A DNA stretch of 64,000 bases from Arthrobacter sp. AQ5-05 (GCF_003287975.1 NZ_QMKQ01000008.1:1-64000); one strand, 5' to 3'; shown: positions 26,086 to 35,965, counted from the first letter of the stretch. The notes: generated by a model from the sequence alone, not told the origin. Made by a program: numbers and translations.

Positions 26086-27498
26086 ATGAACACACCCACT
26101 TCCCTGATGTGGTTTCGCGACGACTTGCGCGTCACCGACAACCCGGCCCTGTCCGCCGCCATGGCCGCGGGGCCGGGGGTTGCCCTGTTCATCCTCGACG
26201 AGCAGTCCCCCGGGATCCGGCCGCTGGGCGGCGCGGCCAAGTGGTGGCTGCACCACGCCCTGAATGAACTGCGTGATTCCCTGGCAGGGCTCGGCGTGCC
26301 GCTGCTGCTCTACCGCGGGGCCGCGACCAATATCCTCCCGGGGCTGCTGGCCACCGGTTCCTTCAGCGCGTTGCACTTCAACCGCCGCTACGGCGGGCCC
26401 GAACGCGCGGTGGACACCGCGGCCAAGGCGTTGGCGGCCGCGGCGGGAATCGAGGTCCACAGCCATGCCGGCACCCTGCTGCACGAGCCGTGGACCGTGT
26501 CGACGCAAGGCGGCACTAACTTCAAGGTGTTCACGCCCTTCTTCAACGCGCTGCAGGCCCTGCCGCTTCGCCGGGCGCTGCCGCGGCCCGCCGCACAACA
26601 CGCCCCGGCGATCTCCCTGCCCGCGGAGGAGCTTGCCGCGTGGGACCTGTTGCCGACGCATCCGGACTGGTCGCAGGGGCTGGCGGCCACCTGGGTTCCC
26701 GGCGAAGCGGCGGCGCGCGACCGCCTGGACACGGTGCTTCGGGACATCGCCGGGGACTACGACCACACCCGCGACCGGCCCGACACCGACGGCACCTCCC
26801 GGTTCTCGCCCGCCCTGCGCTGGGGACATCTGGGACCGGTCGAGGTGTGGGAGGCCCTGGGGTCCGTCCTCGCCGAGCATCCCGACCGGGCAGCGGGGGC
26901 GCGGGCCATGCTGCGGCAACTGGCGTGGCGCGACTTCTGCTGGAACCTGCTCTACCACCACCCGGATCTGGCCACGCGAAACCTGCGCGCCGAGTTCGAC
27001 GCGTTTGCGTGGGGCTGGCCGCCCGCCGGCGAACCTGCCGGAGAACAGGAGGCGGGGATGGCACGCCACCTCGAGGCCTGGCACACCGGACAGACCGGCT
27101 TCGGCCTGGTGGACGCCGGCATGAAACAGCTCTGGGAAACCGGTTGGATGCACAACCGGGTCCGCATGGTCACCGCGAGCTTCCTGGTCAAGAACCTGGG
27201 CATCCACTGGCGGGTGGGCGAGGAATGGTTCTGGGACACGCTCGTGGACGCGGACGCCGCCTCCAACCCGGCCAATTGGCAGTGGGTCGCCGGGTCCGGA
27301 GCCGACGCGTCCCCGTTCTTCCGGGTCTTCAACCCACTGCTGCAGGCGCGGAAGTTCGATCCCCGCGGCGCCTACGTCGCCCGATTCGCCCCGATCGCCC
27401 CGGGAGAGCCGGTCGTGGACCTCATGGCCTCCCGCGCCGACGCCCTGGCGGCTTACGCGTGCATGAAGGGGAATCCCCCTCCGAAAGGAGCCCGCTGA
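26086..27498 (+). CDS. phr: Deoxyribodipyrimidine photolyase
   Basis: A 470-aa cryptochrome/photolyase family protein that repairs UV-made pyrimidine dimers with light. LMWFRDDLRVTDNPAL opens the antenna domain, and the FAD domain shows LAWRDFCW, TGFGLVDAGMKQLWETGWMHNR (in parts), WRVGEEWFWDTLVD and NPANWQWVAGSG. ATG 26086 starts 37 bases after crtEb, so it may be read with the carotenoid genes. Grouping pigment and photolyase under one control is common in light-induced bacteria. Confidence 0.93.
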   Translation: MNTPTSLMWFRDDLRVTDNPALSAAMAAGPGVALFILDEQSPGIRPLGGAAKWWLHHALNELRDSLAGLGVPLLLYRGAATNILPGLLATGSFSALHFNRRYGGPERAVDTAAKALAAAAGIEVHSHAGTLLHEPWTVSTQGGTNFKVFTPFFNALQALPLRRALPRPAAQHAPAISLPAEELAAWDLLPTHPDWSQGLAATWVPGEAAARDRLDTVLRDIAGDYDHTRDRPDTDGTSRFSPALRWGHLGPVEVWEALGSVLAEHPDRAAGARAMLRQLAWRDFCWNLLYHHPDLATRNLRAEFDAFAWGWPPAGEPAGEQEAGMARHLEAWHTGQTGFGLVDAGMKQLWETGWMHNRVRMVTASFLVKNLGIHWRVGEEWFWDTLVDADAASNPANWQWVAGSGADASPFFRVFNPLLQARKFDPRGAYVARFAPIAPGEPVVDLMASRADALAAYACMKGNPPPKGAR

Positions 27499-27558
27499 TT
27501 GCCCGCCACATGCCTTCCCCCAGTGCTTTGCCCGGCGTGGGGGCGTAGCGTGGGTTCC

Positions 27559-29103
27559 ATGGACACGACACTGCTTCACACTGACGTTCTGGTGGTCGGC
27601 GCCGGGCCCACTGGCCTGATGGCGGGGGCATGGCTGCAAAAATTCGGGATCGACGCCAAGATCGTGGACCTGAAATCCGGCCCGACCAAGGAATCCCGGG
27701 CGCTGGCGCTGCAGGCGCGCAGCATGGAGATCTACCGCCAGCTCGGGCTGGCCGACCAGGTAAAGACCCGCGCCATCCCCACCGGGGAACTGCGCCCCGG
27801 CATCGGGTCCCGCAGCTTCAAGAGCATCAAGCTCAACCGGCTCGGCTACGCCCAGACGCACTACGCGGGCCTGACCATGCTGGAACAAAGCGCCAACGAG
27901 GAACTGCTTGCCGAGCACCTCAAGAACGGCGGCCACGAGGTCATGTGGGGGCACGGCTACGAATCCTTCGAGGACACCGGGGACCGGATGCTGATCAAGT
28001 GCACCGGGCCGGAAGGCCCGGTGCATATTTCCGCCCGCTACGTGATCGCCGCGGACGGCGCATCTTCCCCCCTGCGCGAATCCTTCGACATCGCCTTCGA
28101 GGGAACGACCGACGACGAGGTCTTCTACGTGCTCGACGCGCAGGGGGTCTCGGGCATGGGCTCGGGCATCAACCTGCGTTTTTCCGACGAGAACTTCATG
28201 CTGGGATTCCCCATGGGCAACGACCCGAACGGCGGTGAGCGCCGCCGGCTGCTGGGCATCCTGCACGAGCCCAAGGATTCCGGCCGGAAAAAACCCGACG
28301 TGGACGAGGAGCGGGCGCGGGCCAGCCTGCGCCAGGAGTTCGGGGTCCGGTACCGGGATGCCGCGTGGTTTGCGACCTACCGGGTGCACCACCGGGTCGC
28401 CGAGCACTTCAGCCAGGACCGGGTCTTCCTGGTCGGGGACGCCGCGCACATCCACTCCCCCGTTGGGGCCCAGGGCATGAACACCGGACTGCAGGACGCA
28501 CACAATCTGGTGTGCAAGCTGGCCGATGTGTTCTCCGGCCGCATGCCCGAGTCCTACCTCCAGCGCTACGAGGCCGAGCGCCGTCCCGTGGCCTTGCGCC
28601 TGGTTTCCACCACCGACAAGCTCTTCAGCGCCGCAACCTCCAGCTCGTTGCTGGCCCGCACGGTGCGCACCCGTGCGCTGCCGCTCTTCTGGCCGGCGGC
28701 GGTGCGCCTGGTGGGCAGGATCTCCGCCGGGCGCCGCTTCTTCGGTTACCTCTCGCAGATCCGCATCCACTACTGGATGGATGACCGGTCAAAGGACCGC
28801 GCCACCCTGGCCACCGGCTTTGCCCGCACCCGGCGCCGCGGCAAGGTGCTGGGCCGCCGGCTGCCCTGGGTGTCCAACCGATCCGGAGCCGCACCGGACA
28901 ACTTCGAGGTGCTCAACGACGCCTGCTGGCAGGTGCACATCTACGGGCCCGCAGGCAGGGACCGCGGGGAGGAACTGGCCAGCGAATACGGGGTGCCGCT
29001 GCACGAGTTCGCGGCCGCCCCCAAGCGCCTGTTGCCCAACGGCTCGGTGGTGCTGGTGCGCCCGGACATGTTCGTCGCGCACTTCGAGCAGGTCCCGGCC
29101 TGA
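27559..29103 (+). CDS. FAD-dependent aromatic-hydroxylase-type monooxygenase
   Basis: A 514-aa group A flavin monooxygenase (PheA/TfdB/UbiH-like). It has the FAD fold LVVGAGPTGLMAGAWL, the DG motif VIAADGASSPLRE and the GD motif FLVGDAAHIHSPVGAQGMN. It uses NAD(P)H and oxygen to hydroxylate a ring or similar compound; substrate unknown. The C-terminal 120 residues form a thioredoxin-like extension usual for this group. No ribosome site is seen; TAGCGT at 27546-27551 may be a -10 giving a leaderless mRNA. It might modify the carotenoid or be unrelated. Confidence 0.85.
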   Translation: MDTTLLHTDVLVVGAGPTGLMAGAWLQKFGIDAKIVDLKSGPTKESRALALQARSMEIYRQLGLADQVKTRAIPTGELRPGIGSRSFKSIKLNRLGYAQTHYAGLTMLEQSANEELLAEHLKNGGHEVMWGHGYESFEDTGDRMLIKCTGPEGPVHISARYVIAADGASSPLRESFDIAFEGTTDDEVFYVLDAQGVSGMGSGINLRFSDENFMLGFPMGNDPNGGERRRLLGILHEPKDSGRKKPDVDEERARASLRQEFGVRYRDAAWFATYRVHHRVAEHFSQDRVFLVGDAAHIHSPVGAQGMNTGLQDAHNLVCKLADVFSGRMPESYLQRYEAERRPVALRLVSTTDKLFSAATSSSLLARTVRTRALPLFWPAAVRLVGRISAGRRFFGYLSQIRIHYWMDDRSKDRATLATGFARTRRRGKVLGRRLPWVSNRSGAAPDNFEVLNDACWQVHIYGPAGRDRGEELASEYGVPLHEFAAAPKRLLPNGSVVLVRPDMFVAHFEQVPA

Positions 29104-29107
29104 TGCC

Positions 29108-30286
29108 TCAGCCGCTGACCGCCACCACGTCGGCCAGTGCCTTCTCCTTGAGGGCGAGCGCCGCGGCGGTGGTCCGGATGAAGACCACCAGCCAGCCAAA
29201 GACGATGCCCACCACCGCCAGCTCGAACGCCGTGAGGTTGTAGTACGCCAACGGCTGCCAGAGCAAAGCCGCGCCCACCAGCCCCAGGAAGCAGGCGAAG
29301 GACAGCAGGTGGAAGATCCAGGGGAACCCCGGCAGCCAGAAGGCGGCTCCCAGGAGCAGCACCACGATGAATCCCGCCGCGATCCTCACGATGACCGAGT
29401 GCACCGGGGCCGCCACGTTGACCGGAACCAGCCCGATGCCGATGACGCAGGCACCCAGGCCCAGCAGGCAGGTGCGCACCACCGCGGGCCGCGGCCGGAA
29501 GAACCTGGGACGGGGCTTGCCCTGGGCACGGGCGAACTCGTCGTGGATGAGGGCCAGCAGCCTGACGTTGCGCACGATGAACGCGGTCAGGGTGCTGAGC
29601 ACCAGTCCGGAGATCACCAGGGTGAGGTTGAAGGTCCAGAACGAGGTGAGTCCCGAGGACCGGGTTCCCAGCGAGGAAAACATCGACCTCCACCAATAGG
29701 GGTTACTGGCCGCCAGCATGCTGATGAAAACGCCCGTCACCAGGAAAACGGCCAGCAGCCCGGAGAGGTTCAGGGCGTTGAGCCTGGCCGCGGAGACCAG
29801 CGCCGCATACCCCGCGATCCCGGCAAAGATGCCCACCATGAGGCTTCCGGCGAACCTGTCCACGGTCAGCCCCAGGAAGGCGTCCTGGAACACCCGGAAG
29901 ATGATGATCGCTGCCATGGCGCAGATGGCGGCATGGATGAGCACGAGCGCAACGGCGTTGACGATCCGGCGGTAGCGGGGAAACTCGAGCAGCCACACCT
30001 GGGTCTGCAGCAGGAAGCGCTGGTATCCAATGATGGCGCCGGCGGTGGCGGCCAGTGAAGCAAGAATCGCGGCGAAGACGCCCACCGAGCGGAAGCCAGC
30101 CAGATCGGGACGGTAGCCGACGAATCCGATGAGGCCCGCCACGATGCCCGCCACGGTGCAGCCCAGTCCCAGCCATAGCGCCCAGCTCTCCACACGAAAC
30201 TGGATTTCGGCGGATGGGGCTTGGGTTCTCGGTCCTGATTCGCTGTCCACCCTTTTGATTCTTCCATTCTTTGGGCGGCCTTCCAT
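29108..30286 (-). CDS. DUF998-like multi-pass membrane protein
   Basis: A 392-aa protein with about 11 membrane helices. The second half has ASNPYWWRSMFSSLG and FWTFNLTLVISGL, which fit DUF998, a membrane family of unknown role; the first half has five helices with no match I can name. ATG 30286 follows GAAGG; an upstream in-frame ATG at 30331 is possible. The stop is four bases from the convergent monooxygenase stop. Confidence 0.68.
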   Translation of the reverse strand: MEGRPKNGRIKRVDSESGPRTQAPSAEIQFRVESWALWLGLGCTVAGIVAGLIGFVGYRPDLAGFRSVGVFAAILASLAATAGAIIGYQRFLLQTQVWLLEFPRYRRIVNAVALVLIHAAICAMAAIIIFRVFQDAFLGLTVDRFAGSLMVGIFAGIAGYAALVSAARLNALNLSGLLAVFLVTGVFISMLAASNPYWWRSMFSSLGTRSSGLTSFWTFNLTLVISGLVLSTLTAFIVRNVRLLALIHDEFARAQGKPRPRFFRPRPAVVRTCLLGLGACVIGIGLVPVNVAAPVHSVIVRIAAGFIVVLLLGAAFWLPGFPWIFHLLSFACFLGLVGAALLWQPLAYYNLTAFELAVVGIVFGWLVVFIRTTAAALALKEKALADVVAVSG

Positions 30287-30340
30287 GGGACCTTCGGCCC
30301 ACCGGAGGCATGTCTGCGCAAAATAAACCATCTCTCACTA

Positions 30341-30374
30341 TTGACACATGCTCAGAAACTGCACATGATATATT
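30341..30374 (+). promoter_or_regulatory. Strong SigA-type promoter, likely leaderless
   Basis: A consensus TTGACA (30341-30346) is followed at 17-19 bases by CATGATAT/GATATA, and ATG 30376 comes within a few bases of the expected start point. No Shine-Dalgarno is present. Confidence 0.6.
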
Positions 30375-30375
30375 T

Positions 30376-30738
30376 ATGAACAAGAAGAAGCGCACCCAGA
30401 TCGATGAAGCCCGACAGCTGCTGGAGGATGTTCCCTCCGAGCCGCTGGCAGCGGTCGAACGACTGGGCGAGGTCCGCGAACTGATCGATGCCGCACTGAA
30501 CGAGGAGATGGCCAAGGCCGCCCTCGAGGGCGCATCGATCCGTTCGGTGGCCGTCCGCGCCGGGCTATCGCCCAACGCGGTCCCCCCGCGGCTGGCCCGC
30601 ACCTCGCAGCTGTCCAGCTACACGGACGCCGGCGGCAAGGTGTCAAGCTCCTCCATCGAGCGGGCCCGCTACGACTCGGAAACCGGGCGCCCCGCGCCCA
30701 CCGAACCGATGACCTTCAAACCCCGGCGCACCAACTAG
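30376..30738 (+). CDS. Putative HTH protein, 120 aa
   Basis: I cannot name the family. The protein is soluble, with a charged helical N-terminus (RQLLEDVPSEPLAAVERLGEVRELIDA) and a short helix-turn-helix-like segment IRSVAVRAGLSPNAVPPRL at about 55-75, followed by a polar tail. It is the first gene of a three-gene set with a VWA protein and a phosphatase and has a consensus promoter of its own. It may be a regulator or an adaptor of that set. Confidence 0.68.
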   Translation: MNKKKRTQIDEARQLLEDVPSEPLAAVERLGEVRELIDAALNEEMAKAALEGASIRSVAVRAGLSPNAVPPRLARTSQLSSYTDAGGKVSSSSIERARYDSETGRPAPTEPMTFKPRRTN

Positions 30739-30775
30739 CCATAACCCTCACGCCACCCAACGAAAGGCACGTGCC

Positions 30776-31429
30776 ATGTCCAACCAAGACACCGCCATGC
30801 TGGTCTTCCTGCTCGACCGCTCCGGCTCCATGCACGACATCAAGCACGACATCGAGGGCGGCCTGAACGCCTACGTCGAGAAGCAGAAGGCCGAGGCGGG
30901 CAGCGCCACCGCGTCCCTGCACCAATTCGACAACGAGTACGAGGACGTCTATGTGGACCTTCCGCTGGAGGACGTGCCCACCTTCACCCTGGAACCCCGC
31001 GGCTCCACGGCCCTGTTCGACTCGATCGCCACGACCATCACCAACACCCGCAAGCGCATTGCCGCCATGCCCGCCAACCGGCGCCCGGGCATCGTGCACC
31101 TGAACATCGCCAGCGACGGACACGAGAACGCTTCCACCCGATACAGCCGCCGGGCCATCCGGGACATGGTCCAAACCCAGCAGGAGGTCGACCACTGGAT
31201 CATTTCCTACATGGGCTGCGACCAGGACGCCGTCGAAATCGGCACCAGCCTGGGCATCGACCCCGAGCGCTCCCTGACCTACACCCGGGAAACCGCCGCC
31301 GAAGCCATGGACGCCTACAGCCAGATGACCAGCAAGGCCCGCGGCGCCACCCGGCTCGGCGCGGACTGGGACCAGATCCGCACCGAGACCGTCTTCACCG
31401 CACGCCAGCGCAAGGCCACGGGCAAGTAA
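30776..31429 (+). CDS. VWA domain protein
   Basis: A 217-aa stand-alone von Willebrand factor A domain. The metal-binding MIDAS motif DRSGSM (about 14-19), the threonine of GSTALFDSI and the Asp of ASDGHEN form the usual metal site. There is no signal peptide, so it acts in the cytoplasm, probably binding a protein partner. It lies one base before a dual-specificity phosphatase gene. Confidence 0.85.
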   Translation: MSNQDTAMLVFLLDRSGSMHDIKHDIEGGLNAYVEKQKAEAGSATASLHQFDNEYEDVYVDLPLEDVPTFTLEPRGSTALFDSIATTITNTRKRIAAMPANRRPGIVHLNIASDGHENASTRYSRRAIRDMVQTQQEVDHWIISYMGCDQDAVEIGTSLGIDPERSLTYTRETAAEAMDAYSQMTSKARGATRLGADWDQIRTETVFTARQRKATGK

Positions 31430-31430
31430 C

Positions 31431-32033
31431 ATGCGCGCCAACTTGGGGTGGGTGACCGCAGACCTTGCCGTCGGCGGGGACCTGGACGTCGACGACGACG
31501 TCATGGTGCAGCAAATGGTCGAGATCCTTGACGCGGGGATCACCCACGTGGTGGATCTGCGCAGTGAGGCCAACGACGCCGAGATCTGGAAACACGTGCA
31601 TGTCAATTACCGTTGGCTGGGGACCGACGACGCCGACGGGCACGTGGTGCCGCCGGAAATCTTCGACAAGGGCGTGCGCTTCGCCCGGCTCGCGGCGCGC
31701 GAGAGCGGAAAAGTGCTGGCGCATTGCCACATGGGCATCAACCGCGGACCGTCCATGGGCTTCGCGATCCTGCTGGATCGCGGATACCCGCCCATCGAGG
31801 CCTTCAACATGATCCGCGCCGCGCGACCGCAGGCCTTCGTCGCCTACGCGCAGGATGCGCTCGCCGCCCACATTGCGCGACAGCGGGCCAAGGGCCTTGC
31901 CGTGGCTGGCGAACAACAGCAGGCCCGCGCCCTGCAGAAGCACATGGACCAGGCGCTCACCCCCAGCGCCGTCGGGCGCATCCGCCATGTGATGCGCGAA
32001 CACCGCCGCCGGGACCTGGGCTTTACGGCCTAG
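31431..32033 (+). CDS. Dual-specificity protein phosphatase
   Basis: A 200-aa cysteine phosphatase. The P-loop HCHMGINRGPS has the Cys-x5-Arg signature, and the Asp of TDDADG upstream may be the general acid. It would remove phosphate from Ser/Thr/Tyr residues or a small molecule. It starts two bases after the VWA stop and is surely co-transcribed. The C-terminal 50 residues are basic and helical. Confidence 0.85.
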   Translation: MRANLGWVTADLAVGGDLDVDDDVMVQQMVEILDAGITHVVDLRSEANDAEIWKHVHVNYRWLGTDDADGHVVPPEIFDKGVRFARLAARESGKVLAHCHMGINRGPSMGFAILLDRGYPPIEAFNMIRAARPQAFVAYAQDALAAHIARQRAKGLAVAGEQQQARALQKHMDQALTPSAVGRIRHVMREHRRRDLGFTA

Positions 32034-32049
32034 GTTTGCCGTGCCACGG

Positions 32050-32079
32050 CCGGCGAACGCCGCAGGTGGCGCTCGCCGG
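32050..32079. terminator. Terminator between phosphatase and uvrA paralogue
   Basis: CCGGCGA-A-CGCC (32050-32061) pairs with GGCG-C-TCGCCGG (32068-32079), 11 pairs plus one mismatch, loop of six. It sits exactly between two convergent stops. Confidence 0.6.
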
Positions 32080-34617
32080 TCACGGTGTGCTTACGTGCCC
32101 CGACCCCAGCCGCGCGGCCAGGTAGGGAGCGGTCCTGGACTCCGGGTGTACAGCCAGCTCCCGCGGGGTCCCGGTGGCAACGATCTTCCCGCCCTTGTCT
32201 CCCCCGTCGGGGCCCAGGTCGATGACCCAGTCGGCGGCGGCCACCACGTCCATGTGGTGTTCGACCACGACCACGGTGTTCTTCTCCTCGACCAATCGGT
32301 GCAGCTGGCCCAGCAACAATTGCACGTCCGCCGGGTGCAGGCCGGTGGTGGGCTCGTCAAGCAGGTAGAGCGTGTGCCCGCGCCGGGCGCGCTGCAGCTC
32401 GGTGGCCAGCTTGATGCGCTGCGCCTCGCCGCCGGAGAGCTCCGGCGCCGGCTGCCCCAGGGCAAGGTAGCCCAATCCCACGTCGCGCAACGTCTGAAGC
32501 GAGCGCGCGGCGGCCGGGATCCCGGCCAGGAACTCCGCGGCGTCATCGACGCTCAGGGCCAGGACCTCGGCGATGTTCTTGCCCACGTAGGTGACCTCGA
32601 GGGTCTCGGGGTTGTAGCGCGAGCCGTGGCATTCCGGGCACGGCCCGTAGCTTCCGGGCAGGAAGAGCAGCTCCACCTCCAGGTAGCCCTCGCCGAGGCA
32701 GGTCTCGCAGCGCCCGCCGGCCACGTTGAAGGAGAAGCGCCCGGCCCCGTAGCCGCGCCGCTTGGCCAGCGGCGTGTCCGCGAAAGCCTTGCGCACCGCG
32801 TCGAACAGGCCGGTGTAGGTGGCAAGGTTCGAGCGCGGGGTGCGGCCGATGGGCTTTTGGTCCATGGCCACGATCCGCTCGATCCGCTGCGCCCCGCGCA
32901 CCTCGCGCACCGTGGCCAAGTCCGCATCTGCTTCCGCCCCCGGGACCTCGGGCCCGGAGGTTTCGGCGGATCCGTTGCGCCGGCTGCCGCCCAACGTGCC
33001 CGCCAGCCCGTGCGCCAACGCCCGGCTGACCAGGGAGGACTTGCCCGATCCGGACACCCCGGTGACGGCGCTGAGCACGCCCAGCGGGAAGCGCGCATCC
33101 AGGTCCGCCAGGTTGTGCAGGGAAATCCCGTCCAGCTCCAGCCAGTGCTCGGCAACCCGCGGCGCCCGCGCCACCGCGGCATCCGTGCGGGGCTCCAGGA
33201 ACCGCCGGGTCACCGATTCGGTGACTGCCAAGAGCCCTGCCACCGGACCGCTGTAGAGCACCTTGCCTCCCCCGGCACCGGCGCCGGGGCCCACGTCGAC
33301 CACCCAATCCGCCCGGGCAACCACCTCCATGTTGTGTTCCACCACGAAGACCGAGTTCCCGGACGCCTTCAGCGCCTCGAGCACCTCAAGCAGCGGCCGC
33401 GCATCGGCCGGATGCAGGCCGGCCGAGGGCTCGTCGAGCACATAGATGACCCCGAAGAGGCCCGAGCGCAGCTGTGTGGCAATGCGCAGGCGCTGCATCT
33501 CCCCTGGCGAGAGCGTCGGGGTTCCGCGGTCAAGGCTCAGGTAGCCCAGGCCCAGATTGGCCAGCACCTCGATGCGTCCCAGCAGGTCGGCGGCGATCGA
33601 GGCGGCGACCCCGCCGGCAAGGTCTCCCGAGGCCTCCTTGCGGGGGTCGGCCAGCGGCCGCAGCACCACGGCCAGGTCGTCAAGCGCGGTGGCGTTGAAG
33701 CCGGCAATGTCCAGGGACGCCACCGTGACAGCCAGCGCCTCGGGGCGGAAGCCGGTGCCATGGCATTGCGGGCAGGGCCCGGAGCGCATGAAGCGCAGCG
33801 CCTTGGCACGCATCGAATCGGACTTCGAATCGGCCACGGTGTGCAGCACGTAGCGCCGCGCGCTCCAGAAGCGGCCCTGGTAGGGTTTGGCGACCCTGTC
33901 GCGCTCGGGCGTCACCTGAACCACGGGCTGTTCGTCGGTGAACAGCAGCCAGTCGCGCACCTTCTTCGGCAGCTGGCGGAAGGGCACATCCACGTCGTGG
34001 CCCAGGTGCGAGGTGATGTCGCGCAGGTTCTTGCCCTGCCAGGCACCGGGCCACGCGGCAATCGCACCCTCGCGGATGCTCAAGGACTGGTCGGGGACCA
34101 GCGAATCCTCGGTGACGGTGTGGGCTACGCCCAGCCCGTGGCAGTGCGGGCAGGCTCCCACCGCGGTGTTCGGCGAAAAGGAATCCGAATCCAGGCGCGG
34201 CGCGCCGGCCGGATAGTCCCCGGCACGGGAGAAGAGCATCCGCACCGAGTTCGACAGCGTGGTCAGCGTGCCGACGGTGGAGCGGGAGCTGGCGGTGCCG
34301 CGGCGCTGCTGCAGGGCCACGGCCGGGGGCAGGCCGGAGATGAACTCGACCTTCGGCGTGTGGCCCTGGGCGATGAGCCGGCGCGCATAGGGCGCCACGG
34401 ATTCCAGGAACCGTCGCTGCGCCTCGGCGAAGATCGTGCCGAAGGCCAGCGAGGACTTCCCGGACCCGGAGACCCCGGTGAAGGCGACGATGGCATCGCG
34501 CGGGATGCGCACCTCGACGTCGCGCAGGTTGTTCTCGTTGGCGCCGCGCACGTGGACGAATCCGTCATGCGTGCCCGGTGCCGGGGTGTATTCGGTGTCC
34601 TGGCCAATGCTGTTCAC
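32080..34617 (-). CDS. UvrA paralogue (excinuclease ABC subunit A-like ATPase)
   Basis: An 845-aa double ABC ATPase of the UvrA family. Both P-loops ([13 protein letters not shown] and [13 protein letters not shown]), both signatures ([12 protein letters not shown] and [12 protein letters not shown]) and zinc-binding pairs (CPHC, CPQC, and CETC with CPEC) are present. It is about 100 residues shorter than housekeeping UvrA and seems to lack part of the insert that binds UvrB, so it is more likely a UvrA2/DrrC-type drug- or damage-binding paralogue. GTG 34617 is used; ATG 34677 would add 20 residues. A 1069-codon antisense frame here is a shadow. Confidence 0.88.
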   Translation of the reverse strand: MNSIGQDTEYTPAPGTHDGFVHVRGANENNLRDVEVRIPRDAIVAFTGVSGSGKSSLAFGTIFAEAQRRFLESVAPYARRLIAQGHTPKVEFISGLPPAVALQQRRGTASSRSTVGTLTTLSNSVRMLFSRAGDYPAGAPRLDSDSFSPNTAVGACPHCHGLGVAHTVTEDSLVPDQSLSIREGAIAAWPGAWQGKNLRDITSHLGHDVDVPFRQLPKKVRDWLLFTDEQPVVQVTPERDRVAKPYQGRFWSARRYVLHTVADSKSDSMRAKALRFMRSGPCPQCHGTGFRPEALAVTVASLDIAGFNATALDDLAVVLRPLADPRKEASGDLAGGVAASIAADLLGRIEVLANLGLGYLSLDRGTPTLSPGEMQRLRIATQLRSGLFGVIYVLDEPSAGLHPADARPLLEVLEALKASGNSVFVVEHNMEVVARADWVVDVGPGAGAGGGKVLYSGPVAGLLAVTESVTRRFLEPRTDAAVARAPRVAEHWLELDGISLHNLADLDARFPLGVLSAVTGVSGSGKSSLVSRALAHGLAGTLGGSRRNGSAETSGPEVPGAEADADLATVREVRGAQRIERIVAMDQKPIGRTPRSNLATYTGLFDAVRKAFADTPLAKRRGYGAGRFSFNVAGGRCETCLGEGYLEVELLFLPGSYGPCPECHGSRYNPETLEVTYVGKNIAEVLALSVDDAAEFLAGIPAAARSLQTLRDVGLGYLALGQPAPELSGGEAQRIKLATELQRARRGHTLYLLDEPTTGLHPADVQLLLGQLHRLVEEKNTVVVVEHHMDVVAAADWVIDLGPDGGDKGGKIVATGTPRELAVHPESRTAPYLAARLGSGHVSTP

Positions 34618-34758
34618 CTTCCCCACCCTAGGGCCAGCTTGCGCCGGAGCTCCACCCGCACCGCTGTTTCGGCGCATTCCACCGGCCGTGTTGCCATGGC
34701 CGGGACCGGCGCGTCGCATAAAGTTTTTCACAAACCGTCCCCGGCAAGAGGAATCGTC

Positions 34759-35250
34759 ATGGCCAAGCACAGCACACCGTCTTCGAAGACCGAGGACAGC
34801 GACGAGGAACTGCACCGCAAGTGGAATGAGCTGCTCCAGGAGATGCGGGTCATGCAGACCGGCGCGCAGATCCTGGCCGCCTTCCTGGTGGTACTTCCCT
34901 TCCAGTCCCGCTTCGACACCCTGGAGGTGCCCGATGAGAGGTTCTACCTGGTGCTGCTGGTCGCCTCGGCCCTGGTGATCCTCCTGCTGGTCACTCCCGT
35001 GGCCGTGCACCGGCACTTCTTCGGCCAGCAGCTCAAGGCCACCACCGTCCACCTGGGCCACATCATTTCGAGGCTCGTCGTCGTGGGGGTGGGCGTACTG
35101 GTGGCAGGGTGCGTCTGGTTTGTCGTCCAGGTCCTGCACGGCTGGCAGACGGGCCTGATCGTGGGAGGGATCCTGATGGCGACCGCCCTCTTCCTGCTGC
35201 TCGTCCTGCCGCGGATCGTCACCCCGCGATCGACGCTTCCGGTGGAATGA
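34759..35250 (+). CDS. DUF6328 family membrane protein
   Basis: A 163-aa protein with an acidic N-terminus (SKTEDSDEELHRKWNELLQEMRV) and four membrane helices. The LLQEMRVMQTGAQILAAFLVVLPFQ block marks DUF6328, a family of unknown role common in actinobacteria. ATG 34759 follows AAGAGGAA. It diverges from the uvrA paralogue. Confidence 0.8.
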   Translation: MAKHSTPSSKTEDSDEELHRKWNELLQEMRVMQTGAQILAAFLVVLPFQSRFDTLEVPDERFYLVLLVASALVILLLVTPVAVHRHFFGQQLKATTVHLGHIISRLVVVGVGVLVAGCVWFVVQVLHGWQTGLIVGGILMATALFLLLVLPRIVTPRSTLPVE

Positions 35251-35410
35251 ACGGCGGGCCGGGCCTGGGACGGGATTCAACCCATCGTTGTTTGCTGTTC
35301 GCGAAAACCCCGGGCGTTTCGTTCCCGGTGCGTGATACGTTGCTGTCACCGCTACATCACATGGGTATCCACGGAAGACTGCCCGGCAGTCGATGATCGA
35401 GGAGGCAGTT

Positions 35411-35965
35411 ATGGCAGCAAAAACCAACGCAGGATTCACCGTCCCGGGCCTGAGCCTGGCCAATGGCCACAAGGTCGCCAACGCGCTGCAGATGCGGATC
35501 CACGCATTCAACGACCTGCAGCTGACCCTGAAGCACGCACACTGGAACGTGGTGGGGCGCGACTTCATCGGCGTCCACGAAATGCTCGACCCGCAGATCG
35601 ACCTGGTCCGCGCCATGATCGACGCACTTGCCGAACGCATGGCCACCATGGGCGTTGCACCCAACGGACTGCCCGGTGCCCTGGTTGCGGCGCGCAGCTG
35701 GGACGACTACGACATCGGACGGGCCAGCACCACCGAGCACCTTGCCGCCCTGGATCTGGTCTACACCGGGGTCATCACCTCCATGCGCAAGACCATCGAG
35801 GAAATCGGCAAGCTGGACCCGATCACCGAGGACATCCTCATTGGCCAGACCGGTCAGCTGGAGCAGTTCCAGTGGTTCATGCGCTCGCACCTGGAAAACA
35901 GCGCGGGCGAACTCTCCAACGCTTCGGCCCGCACCGAGAAGGGTGCCGCCAAGAAGGCCAAGTAG
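35411..35965 (+). CDS. dps: Dps-type DNA-binding ferritin-like protein
   Basis: A 184-aa Dps. The ferroxidase motif KHAHWNVVGRDFIGVHEMLD (residues for iron binding on two subunits) is plain. It stores iron, removes peroxide and coats DNA in stress. The lysine-rich tail KGAAKKAK could touch DNA. ATG 35411 has GGAGG at seven bases. A strong hairpin follows the stop. Confidence 0.93.
   Translation: MAAKTNAGFTVPGLSLANGHKVANALQMRIHAFNDLQLTLKHAHWNVVGRDFIGVHEMLDPQIDLVRAMIDALAERMATMGVAPNGLPGALVAARSWDDYDIGRASTTEHLAALDLVYTGVITSMRKTIEEIGKLDPITEDILIGQTGQLEQFQWFMRSHLENSAGELSNASARTEKGAAKKAK

Noticed and set aside
26011-28770. A 919-codon open frame on the minus strand
   Set aside because: It lies opposite the photolyase and monooxygenase genes, which have full families and correct motifs.
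32041-35250. A 1069-codon open frame on the plus strand
   Set aside because: It is antisense to the uvrA paralogue for most of its length; only its last 163 codons are a real gene (DUF6328). Long antisense frames are usual in GC-rich DNA.
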